Origin: an uncultured Sphingopyxis sp.
Lineage (GTDB): Bacteria; Pseudomonadota; Alphaproteobacteria; Sphingomonadales; Sphingomonadaceae
Direction: 5' to 3'
NCBI RefSeq assembly: GCF_900078365.1
Contig: NZ_LT598653.1
Coordinates: forward strand, 1-64,000
Length of the DNA stretch: 64,000 nt
Part shown: piece by piece, positions 15,203 through 23,719 of the stretch
How positions within the stretch are numbered: position 1 is the first letter of the stretch
Layout: each line of letters opens with the position of its first letter
Made by a program: the position numbers and the translations under genes
The notes under the pieces: generated by a model
Databases searched by the model: none
Told to the model about the DNA's origin: nothing
What the model saw: the letters and a program-made list of their open reading frames with translations, nothing else

Positions 15203-15757
15203 TTATCCCGATATTACATTCGGTGTCAGGCGAAAGCCGTCGTCGAGCCCATCGAACCACCAGCCGTCTCCGTAGGTAGCGTAGAACCTGTCGAACCGAT
15301 CATCTACGAACGGGGTCGGATTCAGTTCTATCCTACACTGTCGTGCGAACGCGCCTAGGTCGCTGCTGAGGGCAATTCTCAGCAAGTTGGTCTGCTCAGG
15401 CACAGACCTCTCGAAGAAATCCGCAGGCTGGCTGAAGGTGCTGAACCGCTCGACTTGATGGCAACGGTCAGATGTAATCGTGTAGCTGAGCGTTGGGTCA
15501 GGGTTGGCTTCGAAGCTCACCTGAACGTGATCGATGCAAAGGTCGCCAAAACGGCCCCACCGGTTCCCGAAACTCGTATACCGCCCCTCTCGATCCGGCG
15601 CACAGGCAGGGTTAGGTGGCGACCGGTTCTCAACCTTGGAACTCGGCGCAGACGCGGACGCGATGTTCGTCCCGACCACAGCAAAATCACGTTCCGATTG
15701 CCCGCCGCAGCCGGCTAGGAAAGGAATAAGGACCGCGAAGCTCAGTTCTCTCATCAT
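15203..15757 (-). CDS. Putative lipoprotein of unknown function
   Basis: The 184-residue product starts MMRELSFAVLIPFLAGCGGQ, with lipobox LAGC, so it should be exported, lipidated and held in a membrane. I start it at the tandem ATGs (15757/15754); an upstream in-frame stretch encoding NGRFRPIADI resembles a short repeated intergenic element of sphingomonads rather than protein. The mature region is acidic, with three further cysteines and aromatic clusters (YATYGDGWWFDG), and matches no family I know. It is monocistronic by appearance. Confidence 0.6.
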   Translation of the reverse strand: MMRELSFAVLIPFLAGCGGQSERDFAVVGTNIASASAPSSKVENRSPPNPACAPDREGRYTSFGNRWGRFGDLCIDHVQVSFEANPDPTLSYTITSDRCHQVERFSTFSQPADFFERSVPEQTNLLRIALSSDLGAFARQCRIELNPTPFVDDRFDRFYATYGDGWWFDGLDDGFRLTPNVISG

Positions 15758-15878
15758 GACAGGATTACATATCTCCCGAATGTCGGCAATCGGTCGAAAG
15801 CGGCCATTGGAATAGGCGGGATGCAGCAATCCAGATGTCTCGATTGACTCCGATGATCAGCGCGCCAACAATTTCAGC

Positions 15879-16532
15879 ATGTGCAACCTCTACACCAACA
15901 AATCGACGGTGCAGGAGATGGCGGACCTGTTCAAAACGGTCCCGAGCCAAGGATTCAACCTCGCTGACGAAATATATCCCGGCTACCCTGGTATCGTCGT
16001 ACGCGAACAGGACGGTGGGCGCATCCTGCAATCGATGACGTGGGGGTTCCCGCGGCACACGATCAACAAGCGTACTGGAAAACCGAACAAACCGACGGCG
16101 ACGAACAACCTTCGCGATGACAAACTCTGGACCTTCTGGCGCAAGCAATTCGTCGAACCTGCCCAGCGTTGCCTGATCCCGTTCACTGCATTCGCTGAGG
16201 CAGAGGGCGATAAAGGCAAGATGACGCGGACATGGATTTCGGTGTCCGATCAACCGATCGCAGCATGGGCAGGGCTATGGAAGCCCACGGTCGAATGGGG
16301 CGATGCCTATTCCGGCGTGATGGTCGATGCGACGGAAGAGCTATGGGATATCCACGACAGAATGCCGGTGATCCTGCATCCTGACGAGCACGAAACTTGG
16401 CTGCGGGCTCCGGCAGACGAGGCTATGGCGCTCGTGCGAAAATATTCGGCTGAACGGCTGGTAGTCGATCGCACGGACGAGCCATGGTGCAAGCGGAAAT
16501 CGACCAAGCCGGAAGGACCGACACTCTTTTGA
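15879..16532 (+). CDS. yedK: SRAP-family protein (YedK/HMCES-like) that crosslinks abasic sites
   Basis: The 217-residue protein begins Met-Cys-Asn. In this family Cys2 becomes the N-terminal residue and forms a stable thiazolidine crosslink with abasic sites in single-stranded DNA, shielding them during replication. Other family landmarks are the Asn in PTATNNLRDD, the Glu in LIPFTAFAEAEGDKG and the HDRMPVIL histidine motif near residue 167. The length is normal for the family. It stands alone on the + strand, about 1 kb from the LexA-box operon. Family members are often SOS-associated, but I find no GTTC-N7-GTTC in its own upstream region. Confidence 0.9.
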   Translation: MCNLYTNKSTVQEMADLFKTVPSQGFNLADEIYPGYPGIVVREQDGGRILQSMTWGFPRHTINKRTGKPNKPTATNNLRDDKLWTFWRKQFVEPAQRCLIPFTAFAEAEGDKGKMTRTWISVSDQPIAAWAGLWKPTVEWGDAYSGVMVDATEELWDIHDRMPVILHPDEHETWLRAPADEAMALVRKYSAERLVVDRTDEPWCKRKSTKPEGPTLF

Positions 16533-17035
16533 GATGGCCCCGCTGTGCTGGGCCGCTAGCGCAGCGGGTTGAGCGGTGATTAAAGCGAGACAATGACCAT
16601 CCGGTGAAGATCAGGGCATGATGGCCGAGGGCCTTACGAACTGGTCGAATGATCGGCCAAATGATCGGCCAACATTAGCTGCGGAACATTGATGCGTTAG
16701 GGAAAAACTGAGCAATTCCTGTCAGGACAGGTAGAAGCTCGATGATCGGAAGATCGGCCAACTTCTTGTCGTAAAAAGTTCGCATCGCTCGGTGATCGGT
16801 ATCGAGCGAAGCAAACATGCCGACCAAATTTGGGGCATTTTAGAAGAGCAAACGGCTCCTTCCGCGCTATCGGTCGGTTTCCGCGTCGGATGCATCGATA
16901 TTGCCTGAGGCTTCGCGGCCCGAGCGGCGAACCGCAAAAGGCACGCCCATTCACTTTGCGATCCGACGTAATGAGGAATAGGCGGTTTTTCGTCGGCGGG
17001 GCGGTATTTTCACTGAACCTCCTTCCGAAAGCAAT
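16533..17035. other. Intergenic region with a hairpin and short repeats
   Basis: No gene is seen in about 500 bases. A hairpin with arms CCCGCTGTGC and GCGCAGCGGG (9 of 10 pairs) just after the SRAP stop may end transcription, though no T-tract follows. GATCGGCCAA occurs three times between 16650 and 16770, which may be regulatory or remnant repeat DNA. No tRNA or attachment-site structure was recognised. Confidence 0.4.
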
Positions 17036-17929
17036 TCACTCCGCAATCAGGCGAAGCACGCGCTCGGAGGGCGCAATAGATACTTGCCTGCCCCAGTCGA
17101 AAGGCAGAAAGTCCTGCTCGATGCCGTCGGCAAAAATGACGCCTCCATCATTCATACGCGAAGTGACCTGGAGCGCCGTTTGGTCGAGCTTTCCTGCACG
17201 AAGCGTGGTGCCGGTCGCGATGCTGGGGAATGGCTCGCGGACGAAATAGCCAACCGCGCGTTCTTGGGGGCCAAGCGCCACCTGCTGTCCGGTCGCCTCC
17301 ATGATCGACCGCGCCCAACCGGTCGCCCCTGTACCGGACGCGACGATCAGGCCGCTTGAAGAATGATCTTCGGTGGCATCGCCAATCGCGATTCGATACC
17401 TCGCCGATTGGTGGCTGCGATGCCCCACGAACAGTTCGTTCAACGCCAGCAGCTTTTCGCCGGTGTCCAGTACGCCTTCGACCATCGTCCGGTTCTCGAC
17501 CGCAACGTCGCCATGGAGACAGGCCGGCAAGGCTGCGCCGAGCCGGTTCAGTCCGACGCGGACGAGGACGCCGTCGAAAAGATCGGGCGCCGGATTGACC
17601 CCGAGCACAGGTTGGCCGTTGAGATATTTGGCCACATTGGCGACCAGTCCATCCTGCCCGACCGCCACGATCACGTCTTCGGGCGCGAATAGAAAGCGAT
17701 CGAGATCAGCGCGTCGAACGAGTGTTTGTCGCCAATCGGCAGGAACGGTTGCCCGGGCCTGACGGAGCACTGACTGAAATTGCTCATGCCGCGCCTCAAG
17801 CTCGGCCAGCTTTTGCCCGCGTGTGTCGAGATAGAAACGTGCCTGTTCGCGAGTTGCGTGGCGCGCGAGAAGCAGCTCATAGTCGGTCTCGCGCGTCACA
17901 AACACGGCGCGGGGGGCGGTGGTCGTCAT
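17036..17929 (-). CDS. NAD kinase-like protein
   Basis: This 297-residue protein's C-terminal half matches NAD kinases: VLGVNPAPDLFDGVL, then GLIVASGTGATGWARSI in place of the substrate-binding T-x-AGSTAY loop. The usual GGDGT motif reads VGQDGLV, so the phosphate-binding loop is altered and activity or substrate may differ. The first about 90 residues are an extra helical N-terminal region. It is the last gene of an operon with an NrtR-type regulator and an SPFH membrane protein; gaps are about 10 nt. The likely role is NAD(P) metabolism or sensing, controlled by nrtR. Confidence 0.75.
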   Translation of the reverse strand: MTTTAPRAVFVTRETDYELLLARHATREQARFYLDTRGQKLAELEARHEQFQSVLRQARATVPADWRQTLVRRADLDRFLFAPEDVIVAVGQDGLVANVAKYLNGQPVLGVNPAPDLFDGVLVRVGLNRLGAALPACLHGDVAVENRTMVEGVLDTGEKLLALNELFVGHRSHQSARYRIAIGDATEDHSSSGLIVASGTGATGWARSIMEATGQQVALGPQERAVGYFVREPFPSIATGTTLRAGKLDQTALQVTSRMNDGGVIFADGIEQDFLPFDWGRQVSIAPSERVLRLIAE

Positions 17930-17938
17930 GGCCCGTCC

Positions 17939-18925
17939 TTACTGCTCGGTGATGGCACCCACCGCGGCTGGCTTAAACTCGCGCATGACCGCGGCGAGCA
18001 GGTCGGGTGTGACGTTGAGATGTTCGATCGTGTCGAGATTGCCAGCGAGCTCGCGTGCCGCCAACCCGAGGAGAACGGCGGGCGGCAGATCCCGATAAAC
18101 CGCGATATGGGCCTGCTCCGCCTCGGCCTTGGCGCTCTCCACGATACGGATGCGTCCGGCTTCGGCCTCTGCCTCGACCTTCTGCGCCTCGGCGAGACCG
18201 GTGGCGCGGTTTCGGGCGTTCTCGGCTTCCTCGGCAATGAGCTGCTTCTCGCGGCGTGCGAGTTCGGTTTTATTGCCGAGTTCATTTTCGGCAATGGCAC
18301 GCTCCTTGTCTACAGCGAGCGCACGGCGTTCGAACATCGCTTCATCTGCCTTTTGTTGGAGCGCCTCGAAGGTCGGCGTTTGCAACGCACGTTCCAGTTC
18401 GCTGCTCGGCGCGAGATTGTTCAATCGCACCGCGACGATCGCGAGACCGATGTCGGAAAGAGCGGGATCGTTTGCGAGCGCAGCTTCCAGTCGCTGGCGC
18501 AGCGGTTCCACGCCAGCATCGAGCAGAGCACGCACCGGCGCCTCGGCCAGATATTGGAGCGTCGCTTGATTCACGAGGCCGGCAAGCCGCGTCTCGATCC
18601 GTTCGATTGGTTCGCGAATATATTGCCCGTTGGCGAGACCGATCGTGAAATCGATGCGTTCGGCGACCCGGTCGGGCTCTGCTACCCTCCAACCAAGAGT
18701 GCCCTGGACACTCACTTGCTGGAAGTCAGCGCTGCGTCCCTTCACGAAAAGCGTCATCTCGCGGTCGTCCATCGGCACCTCTGCGACGCTCGCCGTATCG
18801 GGGCGGAACCAGAAGACGAGGCCCCGTCCGCTCTGCCGAATACGCCCATTGCGATAGCGGATAACGTGGTGGCTGGCATCGCTGCGCAGCCGCGCGACGA
18901 AAGCGAAATTCGTGATTTGTGCCAT
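17939..18925 (-). CDS. SPFH/band-7 domain protein
   Basis: The 328-residue product starts MAQITNFAFVARLRSDASHH. An SPFH (stomatin/prohibitin) domain spans roughly residues 10-200, followed by a long Ala/Glu-rich coiled coil (ERALAVDKERAIAENELGNK, AEAEAGRIRIVESAKAEAEQ) and a short C-terminal domain. There is no clear transmembrane helix, so membrane contact is probably through the SPFH domain. Such proteins form ring or cage scaffolds. It lies between an NrtR-type regulator and a NAD kinase-like gene; that association is uncommon and suggests the scaffold organises an NAD-related enzyme. Start chosen at GCTAAC-ATG with AGGGAGG upstream. Confidence 0.85.
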   Translation of the reverse strand: MAQITNFAFVARLRSDASHHVIRYRNGRIRQSGRGLVFWFRPDTASVAEVPMDDREMTLFVKGRSADFQQVSVQGTLGWRVAEPDRVAERIDFTIGLANGQYIREPIERIETRLAGLVNQATLQYLAEAPVRALLDAGVEPLRQRLEAALANDPALSDIGLAIVAVRLNNLAPSSELERALQTPTFEALQQKADEAMFERRALAVDKERAIAENELGNKTELARREKQLIAEEAENARNRATGLAEAQKVEAEAEAGRIRIVESAKAEAEQAHIAVYRDLPPAVLLGLAARELAGNLDTIEHLNVTPDLLAAVMREFKPAAVGAITEQ

Positions 18926-18936
18926 GTTAGCCTCCC

Positions 18937-19662
18937 TCAATTCTGCGGTTTAAAACGGTAAAGTTCTGCCGGCCTGAACGACGCGCCAGTTTCGCGCTCG
19001 CCCGTTCCCTCGATCCAGCCCTTGTCCAACATCCGGCGCCGGAAGGCGGGTTTGTTCAGCCGGACACCAAGGATCGCTTCATGAACGTCCTGGAGCTGGC
19101 GAAGCGTGAAATGCTCCGGAAGCCATGCGAAACCGACATCCGAATAGTCCAGCTTTCCGCGCAGCCGCAGGATCGCCATGGCGAGGATGTCGGCATGGTC
19201 GAAAGCCAGCGATATCGGTTTGCAGTCGGGCGACCTGACCTCGACCGAACCACCTTTCTCTCCCGACCACGGCACGTCGATGCCGGCCGCCAAGAGAGAT
19301 GGCGTCGCTTTCTGGGCGCCCGCAAAAGCGTCCTCTGCAAGCAGTCCGAGATAGGCCACACTGATGATTCGCATGCGCGGGTCGCGCTTCACGGCGCCAA
19401 AGGTATAGAGCTGCTCCAGATGAGCCGACTGAATGCCCGCCTTGTCTTGCAATATTCGTTTCGCGGCATCGTCGATCGCCTCATCGATCCGGACAAAGCC
19501 GCCTGGAAGCGCCCATTTATCCGCGAAGGGATGCTGATCTCGTTTGACGAGAAGCACTGTAGGTTTGCCTCGGTGCAATCCCAACAACACCAAGTCCACC
19601 GTCACGGACGGCCGTTCAAAGTCGGCGGGTTCGTAGTTGTCGAGGAAATCCAGTTCCGTCAT
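18937..19662 (-). CDS. nrtR: NrtR-type NUDIX transcriptional regulator
   Basis: The 241-residue protein has an N-terminal NUDIX fold (VDLVLLGLHRGKPTVLLVKR, WALPGGFVRIDEAIDDAAKR). The catalytic REUxEE part of the NUDIX box is lost (it reads KRILQDKAG), as in NrtR regulators that bind ADP-ribose without cleaving it. The C-terminal winged helix, with HFTLRQLQDVHEAILGVRLN and KPAFRRRMLDKGWIEGTG, is the DNA-binding half. Members repress NAD-biosynthesis genes. It leads an operon with an SPFH protein and an NAD kinase-like protein and has a palindrome immediately upstream, so it probably represses its own operon. Confidence 0.85.
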   Translation of the reverse strand: MTELDFLDNYEPADFERPSVTVDLVLLGLHRGKPTVLLVKRDQHPFADKWALPGGFVRIDEAIDDAAKRILQDKAGIQSAHLEQLYTFGAVKRDPRMRIISVAYLGLLAEDAFAGAQKATPSLLAAGIDVPWSGEKGGSVEVRSPDCKPISLAFDHADILAMAILRLRGKLDYSDVGFAWLPEHFTLRQLQDVHEAILGVRLNKPAFRRRMLDKGWIEGTGERETGASFRPAELYRFKPQN

Positions 19663-19672
19663 ATCACACCTT

Positions 19673-19689
19673 ATATGCAACACGCATAT
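19673..19689. promoter_or_regulatory. Palindromic operator upstream of nrtR
   Basis: ATATGC-AACAC-GCATAT is a perfect 6-bp inverted repeat beginning 11 nt upstream of the nrtR start. Its position overlapping the likely promoter supports NrtR autoregulation; the exact consensus for this clade is not known to me. Confidence 0.65.
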
Positions 19690-19913
19690 TAGATAGATGC
19701 AAGATGAATATAAGTCAACAGGCGGAGCGGACTGCCGCCTTGTCCGGGAATGGAGAGGCTGGTATATTCGTTGTAAAACGAGCCTAGAATTTTTGATTGG
19801 AGGAAGAAGTGATGCTGATTGAAGACGTTCCTGGCGGCTGATCGCAAATGATTGGCGAGTGCCCAATCTGTCGATTGTGCGCCCAAGGGCGATCGCTTCC
19901 TCTGCGCACCACA

Positions 19914-20633
19914 CTACGACGCGAAACGTTGTTCGACTTGGAAATCCAAGCCTTCGGCTAGCGACGAGGTCGGATCTTCCGCCACGAGCATCAGCAAATG
20001 AGCCATCGCTTGGGAAACCATGGCACACGCCAAGGGCTCGCTCCAATCGAAACCGAGCCGGACGATTGCTTGATCCTCCAGCAAAGGGCCAAATCTCTGC
20101 CGAATGCGAAATCGAACTTCGCTGGCGCTGCGGGCGATCATCGCGCCGAATACGTGAATATGGCCGCGATCAAGTTCAGCACTGATAATGCATGAGTAGA
20201 GGGCGGGTGCGCCGCGGTCTTTTCGGGCCGGCTCTTCGCGACGCCGCGGCGGCGACGCCGCGAAGTAGTTCATGGCGTGATCGCTTAGGAAAGCCGTGAT
20301 AGGAACGCCGGATACAACGGCGGGTGATGTGTCCAAACCGAGACTGAGACCGTGCAACGCAATCGCACGCTCGAAGCCGATAGCGTGCCGACAAGCGTCC
20401 ATCGCCGACTTTCCATCAAAGAGCTGACACGGCCTGTGCAGCCAGTCGATCGGCTCGATCTCGATCCTCTCCCGGACAAATCGTGCTCCTGTTTCGGCGG
20501 CAACATAGACGAGGCGATTCGCCGCCAAGGAGCCTTGGCGCGCCGTTGATTGCGAACCGGATGTGTCAGATCGCCTCGACGTCGCTCCGACGTGAGGGCG
20601 GGAGCACTGGCTTCCACTACCTTCCAACTTCAT
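19914..20633 (-). CDS. Conserved-looking hypothetical protein, 239 residues
   Basis: I do not recognise a named domain. The start at 20633 (MKLEGSGSQCSRPH) has AGGACAGGAACG upstream. The first 40 residues are low-complexity, then an ordered region runs from RLVYVAAETGARFVRERIEI to the end, including a charged loop (SPPRRREEPARKDRGAP) and SCIISAELDRGHIHVFGAMI. There is no signal peptide. It is transcribed divergently from an ArsR-family gene with a palindrome between them, so the ArsR protein may control it. Confidence 0.55.
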   Translation of the reverse strand: MKLEGSGSQCSRPHVGATSRRSDTSGSQSTARQGSLAANRLVYVAAETGARFVRERIEIEPIDWLHRPCQLFDGKSAMDACRHAIGFERAIALHGLSLGLDTSPAVVSGVPITAFLSDHAMNYFAASPPRRREEPARKDRGAPALYSCIISAELDRGHIHVFGAMIARSASEVRFRIRQRFGPLLEDQAIVRLGFDWSEPLACAMVSQAMAHLLMLVAEDPTSSLAEGLDFQVEQRFAS

Positions 20634-20696
20634 CGTTCCTGTCCTATCATCGTCAGGTTCACTGATGACCATCACGAAATCAGACAAGGGTAAATG

Positions 20697-20712
20697 TTCG
20701 GTATATGCCGAA
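20697..20712. promoter_or_regulatory. Possible ArsR operator
   Basis: TTCGG-TATATG-CCGAA is a perfect 5-bp inverted repeat with an AT-rich centre, between the divergent hypothetical gene (start 20633) and the ArsR gene (start 20860). Its size and AT centre resemble ArsR/SmtB operators; binding is inferred. Confidence 0.45.
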
Positions 20713-20859
20713 ATAACGAAATGTTTGTGTTCGGAGAATGGGTACCGCTGGCCGAATGGGCGCGACGATCATGTCGCCATGAAAAAGATCGAAAATGTCG
20801 GCGGCGAATTATCTATTGGCGACACTTCCAGAAAGTTCCAGAAAATGCTGGGGAAAGAA

Positions 20860-21162
20860 ATGAAAAACGCATCCGCAATCGCGGCACTTTCCTCCCTTGC
20901 ATATGACACCCGCCTTGAAACGATCCAACTGCTGGCCGCGGCCGGCGACGATGGGTTGGCGGCGGGAGAAATCGCGCGCCGGCTTGGGGTTCAGCAGAGC
21001 ACGTTGAGTGATCATCTCAGGGCATTGTTTGCGGCAGGCGTCGTCACGTCCGAGCGAAAGGGGCGTTCAATTGTCTATCGCGCCAACTCGGGAACGATAC
21101 TCGATCTTATCGAATTCATGCTTGAAACGTGCATTAGCGACCAACCATCTCAGCAACCTTGA
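20860..21162 (+). CDS. ArsR-family winged-helix repressor
   Basis: The 100-residue form starts MKNASAIAALSSLAYDTRLE, with GGGGAAAG upstream; in-frame upstream ATGs (20779, 20665) lack a ribosome-binding site. The winged helix is clear: RLETIQLLAAAGDDGLAAGE, then ARRLGVQQSTLSDHLRALFA as the recognition helix and a GRSIVYRA wing. I see no metal-binding CxC in the usual helix, so it probably senses something other than arsenic or a soft metal. Its 3' end overlaps the 3' end of the dGTPase gene by 29 bp (convergent). Confidence 0.85.
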   Translation: MKNASAIAALSSLAYDTRLETIQLLAAAGDDGLAAGEIARRLGVQQSTLSDHLRALFAAGVVTSERKGRSIVYRANSGTILDLIEFMLETCISDQPSQQP

Positions 21163-22501
21163 CGGCGTATCGATCGGTCATTCCCGAAACGAAATCCGTC
21201 ATAGCGTGCACGGCGTCATATACGTTGGTCGCCGTGGTGATCGGGAAGTTGAGAGCTCGCACCAATTGCGTGTGGTAGGAGCTAAGCTTGTCTTTGTCCC
21301 ACCCATGCCGATGCAGATCGTCGAGTAGCGGAACGATGCCGTCTAATACACGGCAGATGACGTTTCTGCCCAATACCTCAAGTTCGGTCTTTCGCGGCGC
21401 ACTGAATATCCGCTGCTTAGCGACTTTCTTGATCGCGCCAAATTCACTTGCGACCCGCGATGCTTCGACAAGCGATACCGCGAAGGCTCCGCTCATGATT
21501 GCATCATAATTGTCTTTGAACGCATCGGCGCAGGCATCAATGGCGCCCTTTATGGCGAGGGCGCGATAACGCGAAATGACGTCGGCTTCTTCGTCATCGG
21601 TATAGATTCTGTTGGTTTTCGCCATGACGGGCTTGAGCAGTGCACATACTTGGTCGAAGCTGACTTTGCCAGCCAAATAGGCGTCCTCCAAGTCCATGAC
21701 ATTATAGCAAATGTCGTCCGCCGCCTCCATCAGGAAGGCGAGAGGGTGGCGACGCCACCACGATCCGACGGTCGTTCCGCGGTCGCTAACGACGTCCGTC
21801 TTCGGCAGTCCCAGTTCCTCGGCTACGGCCGCAAACGTCCCAATGTCATTCTCAAAGAAGCCGAATTTCTTCAGGCCGATGTAGCGGTTTCCTTTGATCG
21901 TTCCCTCCGTCCCGACCTGCTGACGAACGCTCGCCGCCACGGGATATTTGGTGAAGGCGCCCAGCGAGCCGAATGCGAGACGTAATCCGCCTTGGTTTTT
22001 GTACATTTCGGTTCGGGTCAGGATGCGGAATCCCTGAGCATTGCCTTCGAATGCCATAAACTCGTCACGATGCTGCCCATCGATCTCGGCCAACACCCCA
22101 TCAGCCTGGGAGAAGCGATCAGCGAACCAGGATCCGATCGCGGTCTCCCCTGAATGGCCGAATGGCGGGTTGCCGATATCATGCGCCATGCATGCCGCTT
22201 GGACGAGACCTGCAATAATCTCGACGTCTGAAGGTTTCACCCTCTCCTCGTCCGCCAACCAGGAACCGACCGCAACGCCAAGGTCGTGACCGACCGTCGC
22301 GACTTCCAGGCTATGGATAAGCCGGTGATGGATATGATCGTTGTCGTAGAGAGGATGAACCTGTGTTTTGTTCGCCAGCCGGCGAAAAGGCTGAGAAAAT
22401 AGAATGCGATCGATATCTTGCCGATAGGCCGGACGATACGGCCGCTGAACATAATTCAGGTCGTTTAGTCGCTCGAGCTTGAGAAGCTGATCCCACTCCA
22501 T
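21134..22501 (-). CDS. dgt: HD-domain dGTP triphosphohydrolase
   Basis: The 455-residue enzyme starts MEWDQLLKLERLNDLNYVQR, with AAGGA about 10 nt upstream. HD-superfamily residues are present: His63 in RLIHSLEVATVGHDLG, His107-Asp108 in CMAHDIGNPPFGHSG. FSQPFRRLANKTQVHPL is typical of dGTPases. The enzyme removes triphosphate from dGTP, giving deoxyguanosine. Housekeeping sphingomonad dGTPases are usually shorter or sit in other contexts. Here it lies in accessory DNA between an ArsR regulator and a Tn7-like module, which fits the antiphage dNTP-depletion role shown for some dGTPases. That role is inference. Confidence 0.88.
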   Translation of the reverse strand: MEWDQLLKLERLNDLNYVQRPYRPAYRQDIDRILFSQPFRRLANKTQVHPLYDNDHIHHRLIHSLEVATVGHDLGVAVGSWLADEERVKPSDVEIIAGLVQAACMAHDIGNPPFGHSGETAIGSWFADRFSQADGVLAEIDGQHRDEFMAFEGNAQGFRILTRTEMYKNQGGLRLAFGSLGAFTKYPVAASVRQQVGTEGTIKGNRYIGLKKFGFFENDIGTFAAVAEELGLPKTDVVSDRGTTVGSWWRRHPLAFLMEAADDICYNVMDLEDAYLAGKVSFDQVCALLKPVMAKTNRIYTDDEEADVISRYRALAIKGAIDACADAFKDNYDAIMSGAFAVSLVEASRVASEFGAIKKVAKQRIFSAPRKTELEVLGRNVICRVLDGIVPLLDDLHRHGWDKDKLSSYHTQLVRALNFPITTATNVYDAVHAMTDFVSGMTDRYAVKVAEMVGR

Positions 22502-22786
22502 TTGCGTTTTTCCTTCGGGTTCAGATGGTTCGATCAAAACATCGAATACATCAGTCTGCACTGATGGAAAGCCTGCATATGGGCAATAACTTCTATTTAT
22601 GCCGCGAGGCGTTCGTCTCAATTTTAGCGAACACTACACCAGTGCTCCGGTGCCTCACGATGAATGCATCTTGGCATCATCGGCTTCGCGATACCTGACC
22701 TCCGCGAAAAATAGCTCGGCGGCCTCGCTCTGCGGCAAAAAGTGAGATTCTCAGAGACTATCTTGTAGTGTCTGAAGGAAAATAGG

Positions 22787-23719
22787 GTGTACGACAGAGT
22801 TCTAATTGAGAGCCTCACGGTGGCATCGAGTAAAGCTTGGCCAAAAATTATAGAGCGTTATCAGTTCGTGACGGACTATCTCGAAATCAACATGCCCACC
22901 ACGGCGGACGTGGATAGGTTCGCTCAGCATGTGGGACTGTCGCGCCGCATGTTTTATCGACTGATCGAGGATCGAAAGCGGCAGTTGATCGAGCGCTCGT
23001 CTGCCAGCCCGGTTATTGGACGCGGTCGTCCCATAGACAAAGAGCAGGAGCTAGCAATTTCAGACGCGCTGGCAAATCATCCAGCGGACGCCTTGCTTCG
23101 AGATATCTGTATTGAGGTGCTGCGTATCTGCGAAGAGCGCGGTATTAAGTCTCCCAGCGCTTATGCGATCGCGAGCCGTATGCGAATTCGTGGCAAGCTG
23201 GTCGAAATCGATGCCCGGCTCCATTACCAATTTGACTGGGTACTGGACGCTGCCCAGCTCGATTTTGACATTATTGGTTCCGACAGAGTGGCTCGCCCGG
23301 CGTACCTACTGGCGGTAATCGATGCGCGCCGCGGAGTGACACTGGCGCATCAGGTGCATGGCGATAAGCCGCGCGCATTGGATATTATCAATTTGATTTC
23401 GTCGAAGTTTGCACAGTCTCGATCTGGTTCATGTCCAAAGCGCGTCGCTGTCACGAGGACATTGTGGGCCGAAGTTGAGCTTCTAGTTTCGATTCTTTGC
23501 CATCATTCAATAGAAGTCGCGGAATGCGCACCTCGGACGATCAGGTCCGGTGAAGCGCTGATGCTTGTATTTGGCGGCAAGATTGGAAACATTTCTTTGC
23601 AGCCTCGACCTAGGCGACGGTTCCCGGACATGGAACGGCCAGCGATCGAAATGGCGCTGGCCGAAGCTATCGTCGGCATTATCGTTCAGAGACAGAATGA
23701 AGAGCCAAGCTCGGAGTGA
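22787..23719 (+). CDS. Degenerate TnsB-like protein A (helix-turn-helix plus inactive RNase H-like fold)
   Basis: The 310-residue protein uses a GTG start at 22787; residues from there already align with its neighbour. An N-terminal helix-turn-helix (DVDRFAQHVGLSRRMFYRLI) parallels EVDAAAAKLGVSRRQFYRLL in the convergent gene. The middle is a transposase/integrase-like fold: VLDAAQLDFDI (first acidic position), LLAVIDARRGVTLAHQV, then VAVTRTLWAEV where the second catalytic Asp should be, and RSGEALMLVFGGKIG at the Glu position. With the second Asp gone it should not cut DNA. It probably binds transposon DNA or assists or regulates the Tn7-like module next door. Stop codons of the two genes are directly adjacent at 23719/23720. 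Confidence 0.55.
   Translation: MYDRVLIESLTVASSKAWPKIIERYQFVTDYLEINMPTTADVDRFAQHVGLSRRMFYRLIEDRKRQLIERSSASPVIGRGRPIDKEQELAISDALANHPADALLRDICIEVLRICEERGIKSPSAYAIASRMRIRGKLVEIDARLHYQFDWVLDAAQLDFDIIGSDRVARPAYLLAVIDARRGVTLAHQVHGDKPRALDIINLISSKFAQSRSGSCPKRVAVTRTLWAEVELLVSILCHHSIEVAECAPRTIRSGEALMLVFGGKIGNISLQPRPRRRFPDMERPAIEMALAEAIVGIIVQRQNEEPSSE

Noticed and set aside
15758..15829. N-terminal extension of the lipoprotein gene (NGRFRPIADI)
   Set aside because: It places text before the signal peptide and looks like a dispersed intergenic sphingomonad element rather than coding sequence.
22502..22786. Candidate left end of the element or promoter repeats (CGAAAAATAGCTCGGCGGCC)
   Set aside because: No convincing repeat with the right side or with the 24.97 kb inverted repeat could be found by eye.
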